Shown here: positions 1 through 10,869 of the stretch, one piece after another | Position numbering within the stretch: position 1 is the first letter of the stretch | How the letters are laid out: every line of letters starts with the position of its first letter | Origin: Malaya genurostris | Lineage: Eukaryota; Arthropoda; Insecta; Diptera; Culicidae | DNA: 64,000 nt | Direction: 5' to 3' | Assembly: GCF_030247185.1 (NCBI RefSeq) | Contig: NC_080572.1 | Location: 212,937,435-213,001,434, forward strand | Notes under the pieces: generated by a model | Database searches by the model: none | Told to the model about the DNA's origin: nothing | Seen by the model: the letters and a program-made list of their open reading frames with translations, nothing else | Position numbers and translations under genes: made by a program

Positions 1-787
1 AGAACATGCTCCCCGAAAGTTTAATCGAGCATTCGATGGGGCTTGGCAGTACTGTTTTTTTTTTCAAAATAAAGTATTGAATCAATACTTCCGGCAAATG
101 CTGTGTACATGGTAATAATTTCGACGAAAATGAAGAAATAGGTTTTGACCTATTTTTTTCCATATTGTAATTAGACTTACAATTATTATGAATCAAATTA
201 AACCATACTCTCATTTTTTTAAACGATACTATATATGATTGTGTCAGAAAACTCGATGTTTCTCACTATTTCTAGGTTATGAAATTTCATTAATTCCCTA
301 TAAGATCGATCTATTGATGTTTCGAACGGTGATGTGAACCACGTTCCGTAAATCATCGACAGCAGGACTGACGGAACTTAATTGAACATCTGTGGCAAAC
401 GGCAAAGTAATCGTTTTGTTTTGTATGGCACCAGCATCAGTCTAGCAAATATCGCGACAGCCAACCACCAGTGCCACGATTAGCTTTCAATCAAACACTT
501 GATCCCGGTCACATCGTCGAGTGTCTGTGTGTGTTATGTGGTTTGCGAATAATAAAAGAGTGTTGCTTTCTTTTCCCCGTTTTTTGGCGGTCACTGTCGG
601 TTCGGATTCGGATTCGGATTGGGCACTCGTATGCACTTCCCCCCAGGCCGGCCGTTTGCTGACGCGGTGACCCAGTTCCGATTCATACAGTGATCCGCAA
701 AGAAAGGCTTGTAGAAATGCATGTTTGCGAAAACACAAAAAAAAAACGGCCAACGAAGAGGTGAAGGCGAATTTGGAATCGCTCAAA
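1..787. other. Spacer without recognised element
   Basis: AT-rich sequence with a somewhat GC-richer patch at 340-680 (short ggattc repeats at 604-620). The open frames here have no domain or start context I can support. Confidence 0.5.
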
Positions 788-802
788 AGCAGCTGGATAT
801 AT

Positions 803-2037
803 TTTTTTTTTTCCATAAATACGTTTATTTCTTAAGGCAGTTTACATAAGTTTTTCCTTGCCGTAGCATCACTTTTACATAATATTCTTATCCTAATTTA
901 ATTCTAACATAGTCACAACGTTTTGAATTTATTAAAACATATTCTCTTATAGCTTAAATATCATCTTAGGTAACTCGTCATTAATTATGAAATCTACTCG
1001 GAAATATTATTTGAACCAAACGATTAACTTCTATAAATTATAAAATAAGCTGTTATTTTCAGACATTTTGTTGATAATTTCATAAACTGTTTCGAGTTTG
1101 TTTGTATCATTACATAATTTTTATTCTAATTTAGCTATTGGTTGAACTCATGGACGCAGCTGGGATCAGAACTAAGTCTTAAAAGGGGCCTTTATTAAAT
1201 TGAAACTCCAATTTTCTTTATGAAATGATAAATAAGTTTCATGTATGAAAGGTCACGACAAGCAAGAATGTCTCGAACTGGGATATTGGATAGTCTACCT
1301 TGGGTACGCAAAGAATTTATTAGTTGAGATCTGGCATCACGATACTCCACGCATGTCCAAACGACATGATCAATATCCCGATAACCTTCTCCGCAAGCAC
1401 AATGATTAGTCTCGGAGAGCCCAATTCGAAGGAGATGTGCATCTAACGTGTAGTGATTGGACATGAGTCTGGACATCACACGAATGAAATCCCTACTCAC
1501 ATCCAGTCCCCTGAACCATGCCTTTGTCGATATTTTCGGAATAATTGAGTGCATCCACCGACCCGGATCATCTCTATCCCAAGATGCTTGCCAGCTGGCA
1601 AGTGTTCTTTGGCGAGACGAGCTATAGAATTCGTTGAAAGCAATCGGTCGCTCATAAATTTCACCCTCAATAGCACCACGTTTGGCTAAAATATCGGCTT
1701 TTTCATTGCCAGGAATGGAGCAATGAGCCGGGACCCAGACTATAGTGATTAGATAATTATTGTTCAATAAGTCGTTCAGGCACTGTTTTATTTTGCCCAG
1801 GAAAAACGGTTCATTTTTGCCAGCAGCGTTTGAGCGAATGGCTTCAATTGCACTCAGACTATCTGTGAAGAGGAAATAATGGTTTGGAGATAATGTGACG
1901 ATTACACTCAAACTATAATGAACTGCTGCTAGCTCTGCTATATAAACAGATGCAGGTTCTTGAAGCCTAAATGAGGCCGAAACATTATTGTTGAACATAC
2001 CAAACCCTGTCGCTTCTTCAATTCGCGATCCGTCCGC
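803..2037 (-). mobile_element. 5'-truncated I-clade LINE, RNase H end and 3' UTR, with 15-bp target duplication
   Basis: A short LINE insertion in the minus orientation. The target duplication agcagctggatatat is perfect at 788-802 and 2038-2052. The 3' end is the T-run at 803-812 (poly-A on the minus strand), followed leftward by about 390 bases of 3' UTR. The coding part (2034 down to 1195) has no internal stop. It carries an RNase H domain with the catalytic residues visible: DGS right at the 5' truncation point, AELAAVHYSL, FTDSLSAIEAI, and the H and D of VPAHCSIPGNEKADILAK. A C-terminal CxCx(7)HxxxxC-type knuckle (HCACGEGYRDIDHVVWTC) follows. These features fit the I/Loa/R1 group of LINEs. 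The EN and RT regions are missing. The open frame extends 36 codons into flanking DNA, which is chance. Confidence 0.9.
1195..2034 (-). pseudogene. LINE ORF2 C-terminal fragment: RNase H plus zinc knuckle
   Basis: Coding remnant of the truncated LINE described for 803-2037. About 279 residues are open from the truncation point to the natural stop at 1195. RNase H would remove RNA from the cDNA hybrid during retrotransposition. Without endonuclease and RT upstream the copy cannot move by itself. The intact frame and exact target duplication suggest recent insertion. Confidence 0.85.
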
Positions 2038-2142
2038 AGCAGCTGGATATATGATAATGAGTGTAATGTAATAATTGATGTAATAAACCGTGAGCAAGGT
2101 GAGAGTTGCAGGTGCAATAAAGTAGAAAACTACATCGAACAA

Positions 2143-5100
2143 GTTTGGTCAATGCTGTTGGGCATGTGTTCCAGGGCGTTTATAGCCGTTTAGTCGCTTT
2201 AGGTTTTTTACATAGTTTTGAGTATATAAGGAATTTTTGAAGCATAACTTTTGTATACTGACAGCTTAGATTAGGGAGAATAACTTACCGTTCAAGAGGA
2301 AGGTCAGTTCCGAAACGTTTGAATGATTCTTGATTCGTTGTGAAGAAACCCTGCTTTTAAGAAAAATCAATCGATTAGAAGAATACCTTGATTCGAAATT
2401 CGAAATATCATTCGTGAAGTGAAGTGTGCGTCATCAAATCTTGATGACAGCCAGAGCAAGAGCTGGATAAATTCGGAAGCTGAGTAACGGACTACGAAAC
2501 GTTTGTAGCGTCAATCTCTTTGTTTTTGGAATGTTTCATTTAAGGTCTGCGTTGTTAATTATGAGAACACCACTGAAGCTCTGTGCGAAAACGACTGTGA
2601 CTTATTGTGTAAACTTATGACTTTTTATGTAATCTAACGATAAACGAAAATTTATTGTGATCAAATACTGCACTGAAAAAAGGTATTTGCTGATAACATT
2701 AGCGAAGTGTTTGTATGGTCCAAAATGCCATCAAATGGTTTGCTAAAAGCTGACTGATATTAAATTGATAGGTAGAAATTAGGGTTACCACATGCGCGGG
2801 CCTCGCCCGGCAGTTTCGGGCCTAGAAGTAGCTGCCGGGCTGCCGGACTTACTAAAAATCTGCCGGGCCGCAGCAGTACGACCGACGACTTGCTAAAATT
2901 CTTATCCTGTTATGGCGCAAAGTTATAATCATAGAAAGATTTGAAAAAGTTATATATGAGTTGAGACAGCGAAAAACGAATTATTTTTATTTTGCAGATA
3001 GGATTCGAACTTGTCCACCTTCTTCGATTCCTGGAAGGCACACTGCTTAAGCTCTAAAATGCCAAGGGCTTTTTCTAATTTTAAATAACGACTAACTTAA
3101 AACTTAGGTAATGTCGTCGACTCGGTAGTATCATTAGGTAATGTCGTCGCAGTGGTCGACTTTGGCAGATTCAGCCTTCAGCCGGTGATCGGAACCGGCC
3201 AGTGGATTGAATATATCATGAGAGTCATCCAGATGGCGTTTGTATGTATCTATCTTGGTCGCCTCTCTTGGTCCGTGTGGGTCCGCGGGAAACACCCCCA
3301 GGCTACGAATACCCGGCGGGTGGCCCGCATGCTGTTGATAGACTAGAGCGGCCTTCCGTGGGCGATGATGGTGATGTAATGGAAGAGAATAAGAAAAAAT
3401 ATACAGAGCAGTAAATATTGGCGAAAACGGAGTAAAAAGGGGATATGGGAACGAAATGACTAAGAACGACAGAGATCAAATTAGTTGACATCGAGATGGT
3501 GAAGAGACGGAGAGGGGGGAAGCGAAAAGGTTAATGACAGCAAAAAGATCTTGTTAGTTCCGATGAAGATGGTGGACATATGAGGAATCGGGATAATCGG
3601 CGGAAGTTAGTGTCGAACCTGCAGGTAAAAATCATTCTTAGCCACAGTTGAAACAACGTCGATAAATAGGAGGAACTTTCTAAGCAAGATGTAACAGATT
3701 ATACAGATTATATTAATGTGTTCAAGGTAATGATATATGAGAAGCATATATGAATTATCCCGACTCGCCAACACATCCCGAACCGGAACCTCAGGCGGTT
3801 AAAATAATCTATTAATCATTGCATTACGGTATTTTTTTCAAAACTTCACAGTTACAGCATTAGATGATTACATTTATCAAGTTCGAACGAAATTTCGTAC
3901 CTACCTCTTGATAAAGTGCATCAGTGCCTGCACAAAAGAAGCAGACACGGAATTAGTACATTTTTTTCCTTTTTACCCGTTTTAGCTGGATGTCCTTGAC
4001 TACCCAGTCGTGTCGGAGTCACTACATACTTTGGAATTGCCCAGTATTCTTCGATTGGTCGAAATTCCAGGAAATTGGGAGGATTCACTAGCTTGGGGAC
4101 AGCATCGATCTTGCTGGCATCATATCACGCTAAAACCACTTTGTAAAAGATGCTAAAAGATGGCTCTCCCCCTATGCTTGTGGATGAACGACAATACACG
4201 TTTTTTTCAGGCATACTTCGATGTAAACTTGGGATCACTACGTCGAGGATGTGACGAATGATTCCGTTTCATGCCACCTGAGCTTAAAATTTTCACGCAT
4301 ACGCAATGAAAGAATCCAATCCAACATCCTCATATTCGTTATTTTACTATCACATTCGTAAATGACCGACACGAGAACAAACGAAGAGAAACGAAGCATT
4401 TTCGTTTCTCATTGAAAGTAAAAAAAAAGTATAATTGCCAACGTCCCTCTTTCCTCTATGACAAGACGAACTCAAACTAATGTCTGTAGGAAGAATCAAC
4501 AGAATTTTAGTTCTCATTATTTCATCGATGTATTTAAAATCGGTGACACTTGGCTATAAAGATTGTCTAAAATATGATAAATAGAAGTAATTACATCCCA
4601 GAACTTCTTTGGGAAGCAAAACTACAATAGATTCGAGTACCAACAGGTAAAAATCATTGTGAATCGTTTTTTGTCATTATCGATTCTCAAAGCTTTGGTT
4701 GAATATCAACACTGCACAGTATGCGATGGGACTGAAAACCGAAAATGACTTAAAGAGCAAATGAAAACAAGAAAACAGTTTTGAAACTATACAGAAAGAA
4801 AAAATAAAACTTACACGACAAGTAAATCGATAGTACTATGAGATAGACATCAATTGAAACGAAAATCTGATTTAAAACCATGATTGATGTAAAATTACAT
4901 TAAGATTCATTTAGTTTTGCATTGAACAAAACTGTATATTTACAAACCGCTTTGTTTTGTAATGTAACTTTCCATCCAATTGCCTGCTCCAAATATGTGC
5001 ATGAAAATAAATGTAAATTCACAATATATTTTAATCCGTGTACTGTTCCGTTTTTGTTGTCGATTGCACATGGATTTCGATTTTCATAGTTTGCAAGCGA

Positions 5101-5504
5101 AGAGTGACATTAATTTCTCGTCATTTTCGTCTATTTTAAGTCAACGAATATGACATTTATTAGTGCTGCATGCCACAACTGCAAATCGCTTGCCGAATAA
5201 TGGTCTTCTTCATGAACTTGTTGGCAAACATGTACTTTAATCTTCCCGGTACACGTCCAGCAATATAAAGCTTTTGAGCTTTTTTGATTTTATAAAATCG
5301 AGTTTTTTCGCCATCTATCAAAGTGCGGCCGTTGTGTTTCTTCAGAACACTGTCATTAACGAGCCTTGTACGTCTTTAGCTATGGAGTTCTTCTTCATGT
5401 TCGGATGTTTACTGTCTGTACGACTTGAAGGTGGCAAGAATGCTCCACACCGTTTGAAAGTTCCCAGGTTTTTCGTAGGTCGTTCGATTCCTCTCCATTC
5501 CTCT
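2143..5504. other. Spacer, mostly unrecognised
   Basis: It contains a GC-rich patch at 2790-2880 with nested gccggg/cccggc inverted motifs, the possible tRNA-derived fragment (2985-3085), a direct repeat ttaggtaatgtcgtcg (3104 and 3134), and GC-richer sequence at 3160-3370. 3.4-5.5 kb shows no recognisable gene or element. Confidence 0.45.
2985..3085 (-). repeat. Possible tRNA-derived repeat fragment
   Basis: On the minus strand it reads agagcttaagcagtgtgcc then gttcgaatcc, resembling A- and B-box spacing, but a tRNA fold is not convincing. A related stretch (gcacactgtcttagctccaa) occurs at 46026-46045. Confidence 0.35.
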
Positions 5505-5992
5505 TTGGAAAACCCGTTTAAACATACTTAAATGCAAAAACCGGATAAAAACATGGAGAGCAAATACCGGGCTCGAATTTTGCAATGTAAGAATCACTTA
5601 ATTTTTTTTTTGCAAAAACCAGTAAAAAGGTCTTTTATCCGGTTTTTGCATTCAAAATTTTTACCGACTGCCGCTGCGGTAAAATAGTGTTGATCAGGTA
5701 GCCCGTAACAAACAAGCAAACCATGCCTCGTGCACAGCGGTAGTTGATAAAAATTTTGCATGCAAAAACCGGATACCAAACATTTGTTCTGGAAAACCCG
5801 GTTTAGTTTTTATCCGGTGTTTACATATCAAGTATTTTTGTCCGGTTCATGCATTCAAAGTTTTTTTTTTGTCTGATTCTTGCAAAAAAGATATTTTCAA
5901 GTGATCCTTGCATTGCAAAATCCGGACCCGATTTTTGCTCTCAATGTTTTATCTGGTTTTTGCACTCAAATATACTTAAACGGGTTTTACAA
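5505..5992. repeat. Foldback hairpin repeat of about 490 bp
   Basis: The left arm from about 5505 (tttggaaaacccgttt) pairs with the right arm ending near 5992. Matching blocks continue inward: atgcaaaaaccggata, acatggagagcaaa, and ttttgcaatg followed by atcactt. The centre contains another inverted pair around gccgctgcgg near 5670 and 5765. The phrase tatccggtttttgcat and its complement recur several times. There is no open frame of note. It is probably a MITE or foldback element; the family is not recognised. Confidence 0.7.
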
Positions 5993-6319
5993 ATTAAGGT
6001 GCACTTATCTGACTTTTGTATTTAGCCGTTCAAATGGCATGTGCATTGAATGACGAAACGTATGACTACAAACAAGACACTTCAGGCGAAACAAAGTCTT
6101 GGTGTTACATTCCTTTGGCGGAATTTCAACATTCTTTTTCATTAGAAATCGCAGTCAATTGTTAGCATACAGAACCATTGCATGGCTACAATTTTATTGA
6201 CACTATGAATCTAAGACTAGCACCTTACGCACTGAAATGCCAACCCAATCGATTTTCACAGTTTCACACTTTTAAGCGTGGGATAGATGTTCTGAATTTA
6301 GTCAGATTGATATTGTTAT

Positions 6320-6640
6320 GCAAGTTTTTGAGAAAAATATTATGGTTTGGCAAGCGATTTGCCAACATGGTATAAAATCATCATCTTTTTCCCCGATCGC
6401 GAATATTAACTTTGAAAGGTACCGGAAAGAAAATGTCTGCTGCAACAAATTATAAGCAGTTTGGAAAATGGGTTACAAATCACGATGATTCATATATTCC
6501 ATTCTGGATAGAATTTTGTTCACATTTCCAGGGTTGCACGGATATGTATACCATGTTGACTCAAGATAGATTTTAGAAGAAGCGGATGTATTTTTACAGG
6601 TTATTTCTTCGAATCATCCTAACTCAAAAACTGTAAATTG
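6320..6640 (+). pseudogene. Decayed Tc1/ITmDD37E-type transposase fragment
   Basis: From about 6339 the frame reads IMVWQAICQHGIKSSSFF and then NINFERYRKENVC. This matches the VWQAICxxGLKSxxFxxTGTINxxIY segment that lies between the first and second catalytic residues of ITmDD37E-type transposases (compare the element at 48635-49943). Frameshifts and stops follow, and the catalytic D and E cannot be placed. No TIRs were found. Confidence 0.55.
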
Positions 6641-6774
6641 GAAACAAATGATGTCCAAAAAGAGGTTCTACGGATTCAGTTTGGTACAGTGAATAAAAGT
6701 ATCACTGAATGAAAGTTCAACGGTTGAAAAGTAGAAAATTTAAATAAAAACGTCTTCAATTCTTTGGCTTTGTA

Positions 6775-6835
6775 TTTCAGCCATGTTTGAGCGAATGGCA
6801 TCAATTACGCTCAGACATTTTCTCAGAGTCAATAT
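6775..6835 (-). pseudogene. LINE RNase H fragment
   Basis: About 60 bases closely resembling 1830-1865 of the truncated LINE (minus-strand reading of SLSAIEAIRS). It lies downstream, on the minus strand, of the RT remnant at 7011-7990, which is the expected position for the RNase H of the same decayed I-clade element. Confidence 0.6.
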
Positions 6836-7010
6836 GCCTGAACTGATTTGAAAATATTTTCTGGGATTTCTATCGATCGTAGGTGATCCGAGATTCCACG
6901 TAAGTCGTGCTGCATGGATGTGTCGAAAAATAAAGTCTAGTCAGGGGTATTTGGGATGCTGTCACGAATAGGAATATATCTTGATGGGGTGGATTTCCTG
7001 TGACATATGG

Positions 7011-7990
7011 TTAAAATATACTATCAACTAGCCCTTCGAAGTTATTAATAACCAGGGGATTCAGTACCTCACATCTTATTAGCAGTCGTGATGAAAGCTC
7101 CCGAAAGCGATCATTCAATGGAAGAGCTACCGCCAGAACTTCAAGACTCATTGTATTTGTCGAAGGCATGCAGCCTAAAGCAATTCGCAAACAACGATAC
7201 TGAATTCGCTCAAGTTTGATAATATGAGAGTTTGCAGCGGAAAGAAACCAAACGCATCCATATTCCATCACTGAAAGTATCGTTGTCTGATACAATTTTA
7301 GTAGACCTTCCGGATGAGCACCAAGATCCTGTTATTGTTCGAAGAAAATATACTCTTTGTTGGCATTTTGTTATCAGATACCTAATGTGTCCTCCCCACG
7401 TGCATTTGGAATCAAACCACACTCCGAGGTATTCGAAATTCAAAACCTGCGCGATCATTCTTCCCATCATATGAAGCTGCGCGGGATCATGCTTTCTTGA
7501 AAAGACGAGCTCTGTTTTCTCCACAGAGAATTCGATACCCAGATTAACAGCCCAAACGGACAAGTTATCTAAGGTATCTTGCAATGGTTTTTGCAGATCA
7601 ACAGCTTTGGGTCCAGTAACCGAAACCACGCTATCATCTGCCAATTGTGTTAGTGTGCATGGGTTTAATAGACAACTGCCAATGTCGTTCACGTAACAAT
7701 TATAGACGAACGGACTGAGGCATGTAGCTAATTCTGAATGTTGCCAAATCGCCATGTGAAAAATGCATGCGCTTCTCTGGCAGAAGGTTGGGCAAATAAT
7801 TAATTTGAACCGCTGAAAGTCCTTGTTGATGCAGCTTGTCTGAAAGGACAACAATGGAAAATAAATCAAATGCTCCTTTTATGTCAAAAATTACAGATTC
7901 CATATGTTGTTTATGGGCGAAGACATTTCGGATGTCAGACGAAAGCAATGCAAGGTGATCATTCGTGCCTTTTTTTTCTGCGGAAGACAA
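7011..7990 (-). pseudogene. Decayed I-clade LINE reverse transcriptase
   Basis: Three overlapping minus frames together give an RT domain. VIFDIKGAFD (motif A with the catalytic Asp) is near 7890. CLSPFVYNCYVNDI and LADDSVVSVTG (motif C, xADD) are near 7640-7720. GVWFDSKCTWGGHI and the thumb-like segment ending MEYGCVWFLSAANSHIIKLERIQYRCLRIALG follow to 7011. At least two frameshifts break it. Motif and order fit the I/Loa group, and the 6775-6835 piece indicates an RNase H downstream. This is a dead copy. Confidence 0.85.
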
Positions 7991-8319
7991 ACTGAGTGTA
8001 TGACAATAAACCGAATAATTTTTGCGAACAATTTTCTGGTTCAGGAAAATACTGCAATGGGTCTATATGAGTTGTGATTGGAAGCTGGTTTCCCTGGCTT
8101 TTGAATGGCGATAACTTTCACTTGCATACATTCAGCGGTGGGATAATGTTTTGCTCCAGATATTTGTTGAACAATTTCTACAAGCGTCTTTTCGCGAGGT
8201 CAGGTAGATTCTTCACAAAGATGAATTAAATCTGTCCAACCCAGGAGCATTATTGTTACAAGACAAGAGTGCTATGGAAAATTCCATCGTTGAAAAGGGG
8301 CTATCTATGAAACCATTAT

Positions 8320-8790
8320 TTAGAGGAGACTCCTGAATGAATCTGGGCAAATTTTCCTAGCAACGTCAAATATCCATCGGTTCGAGTATTCCTCATTCTC
8401 ATTTTCTACGTTACGATTCCTCATTCCACTTGCCGAGTTCCAGAGAGTGCTAATTGCGGTTTTTCTTGACAAACCTTCGGCAAAATGTCTACAATAGCTA
8501 CATTTCTTGGTTGGTATGCCCTTGTATTTGGTCTCTAATGTCAAGAATTTTTCAAAATTTGGAGGAGTTCCTCCTCCCTGCTTAAGAAATGTCTTGCAAG
8601 CATTTTGTTTCGCATGTTTAACATCGGAGCACTCTTCGTCCCACCAAGGGTTGGGAGACCTTCTGTTAGTCGTTGGGCCAGGAGATCGCTTGATTTGGGC
8701 TTCCATCATCGAACAAACAAGGATATGGAATATGACTATTCTTCATGCGCGGGGAGCGTTTTCATTGAATTTAAGACACTTGAGGTATTA
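8320..8790 (-). pseudogene. LINE ORF2 linker region (WWDEEC motif)
   Basis: Minus-strand frame with NPWWDEECSDVKHAKQNA and then a Lys-rich helix ending near the RT start. NPWWDEEC is a hallmark of the segment between the endonuclease and RT of I-group LINEs. It lies upstream of the RT remnant at 7990 in the correct order, with about 330 bases between them that contain only frame-broken sequence. Confidence 0.75.
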
Positions 8791-9717
8791 CTTTTGATTT
8801 ACTTTAATCCAGTCAATATGTTTTGTCAAATCATATGGAATATTAACTGAATTACCAATGCATCTGCTCCTGCTAATTGAGATGCAGATTGATAAATCAT
8901 CGCTACCATGTAAATCAGGAAATATTTTCGAGGTGTAATCTAGTTAAATTGATGTCGAACAAAGAGATGTATCTAATACACGGGGACCTCTGACCTCTGA
9001 GAGAGTGATAAGTTTTTGATCGTGAATATCTCTTGTTGTATCTAACGAAACAACATAATTTTTGCTACATGCCATCGGAAATATGATCACAATTTTATGA
9101 TAAAATTTTCAGTTGTTTGACATAATCTCAAATAATTCAAAATTAAACTTTTCTGAAATGTTTGGTATAAACCAGTATCATAGTATCATCAGTATCATAA
9201 TAATTAGTGGAAAAGCTACAAACGAAATCACGTAAAAAGAAACCTCTTAACAAAAGTTGGATCAGTTTGGATTCTATCGCCACTGCGAGCTGATGTATTG
9301 TGTGTCGTTTGCAAAGCTAGTTTCGCTTCCGACAAGAGCGATTACGTCACAGCTGCTAGTCGTTTGCATTGCTGAAAAAACAACGAAAAGAGGACAACGG
9401 TGGGGAACATCACACAAAATCCGCCGTTCTAATGGCTCTGAAAGTTTTCTAAAGAACTATTAGGATTTTTTATTCGCAAATCTAAGGTAAATATCCTCAG
9501 TTTAGTGCAAATCTAGAACAGTTGGATTAGATTTGTGCACTCTTCGCTGTGTGAAACTAACAGTAATCGAGATCAAGTGAAGCCTTCTTTGTTTTCGCGA
9601 AAAATGTGAAAAAGGGGAATGCTTGCATAATTTATACAATTGATCAAATAATTGATATTCGGAAGTGTTAAGGAACATGTCAGTTGTTTTCGTATTCACG
9701 ACATCTAGTTATGTCTT

Positions 9718-10015
9718 ACCCACCCGCCTTTTTATTCTTCAGTATAATCTCCATCTAGAGCGATACACTTGACACATCGGTCCTGCAACATTTTGATGCC
9801 AAAAAACAAGATTCAAAATAGCCTTCCGTTTCTGCAATTACCTCAGCATTTGACGAAAATTTCTGTTCCTGGAGAAACCTTTTCAGGTTTCGAAATAGAT
9901 AATTGTCGCTGGGGGCCAGGTCTGGGGAATACGGAAGATGGTGGAAAAAACCAAAAATCATTCAATTTCATTGTTGCTTTTATGCATAAATGCGCTCGTG
10001 TGTCTTTTTTCCATA
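9718..10015 (-). pseudogene. Mariner transposase C-terminal remnant
   Basis: Minus-strand reading with HLPYSPDLAPSDNYLFRNL followed by FSSNAEVIAETEGYFE and, after a frame change, DGDYTEE and a stop. PYSPDLAPSDxxLF contains the third catalytic Asp of mariner DD34D transposases. The upstream catalytic core is missing. It sits in the sequence that splits the I-clade LINE. Confidence 0.85.
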
Positions 10016-10087
10016 GCTTGCTGAAAACTAGAGTACGTCTGACACGCTCAGCTGTTATTCATATTTGGTGTTTGACCATCTAGAGGT

Positions 10088-10298
10088 CGTCCCGGGTTGG
10101 CGGTTCAATGCATAGGACGCTGGTCTTACAAGCCAGTTGTCGTATGTTCGAGCCCCGACCTGGAAGGATTCTTAGTGTCAGTAGGATCCATAGTACTAGC
10201 CATGCAATGATTCTGTACACTAAGAATCGGCTGCGAAGGCTGTTGAAACAGAAAGGCCAAATTCCACAAAAGGAATGTAATGCCAAGACTTTGCTTTG
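10088..10298 (+). mobile_element. tRNA-derived SINE (family 1), 12-bp target duplication
   Basis: A perfect target duplication ccatctagaggt flanks it at 10076-10087 and 10299-10310. The 5' part is tRNA-like: a degenerate A box (ttggcggttcaatg), a possible anticodon stem-loop around ctggtcttacaagccag, and a B box gttcgagcccc. The body includes ggattcttagtgtcagtagg and ends after aaaggccaaattccacaaaa. Related copies are at 28679-28869, about 63360-63510 and, inverted, 25310-25442. The exact duplication points to recent insertion by LINE machinery. Confidence 0.88.
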
Positions 10299-10629
10299 CC
10301 ATCTAGAGGTTACCCAGGTAACCAGTCAGCACTAACAATGGCATTAGATTAGCCTTTTATGATCGCCAAAAATGCTTAAATCTCTATATCTGCCATCTGA
10401 AAGCTCATCTGTTGTAAATCAATTAGAATTCAGCTTTCAAAATGCACACTAGCCATAAATAAGCATTATCGATGAATAGCCGTATATTTTGCCAAAGTCG
10501 GCCTTAATTCAGTCTCAAGTGCGATTGAAATGCCAATAAGCGATTATTTGCTGTCATAATGCGGCATTAATATGTGCTTATTGGTTACCGGGGTTGTTCT
10601 CAACAAAAATATACACGGTTCGAAATTAT

Positions 10630-10857
10630 TCACGTTTTTTTTTCTGAGAAAGGTCGGGGATCTTTCATTCCATGTAGTACTAAAGATGATCTGTTATCAT
10701 TGTAAGCGGATCCCCACATGACTCCCTGCGAATTGAAATCTTCCAAAATCAACCGTGAAGCAGGAAGAGCTTCAACCATATGATTAAGCTGTCGTTGTCC
10801 AACTAGAGCTCTTGGAGGAATATAAACCGAAGCTATGCAAATGTCTTTATCTTTCAT
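10630..10857 (-). pseudogene. LINE apurinic-type endonuclease fragment
   Basis: A 75-codon minus frame with DICIASVYIPPRA, LILEDFNSQGVMWGS and NDNRSSL, matching the C-terminal part of LINE AP-type endonucleases (GDFNAH/SQGxxWG; the usual Gly before Asp-Phe-Asn is Glu here). It is the most upstream piece of the decayed I-clade element whose linker, RT and RNase H pieces lie at 8320-8790, 7011-7990 and 6775-6835. The intervening 8.85-10.6 kb holds mariner and SINE insertions. Confidence 0.75.
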
Positions 10858-10869
10858 GTAGTTAGACGT

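Noticed and set aside
487..816. 109-codon minus frame near the left edge
   Set aside because: Low-complexity (SESESEP from a ggattc repeat) and its start runs into the T tract of the LINE insertion; no domain.
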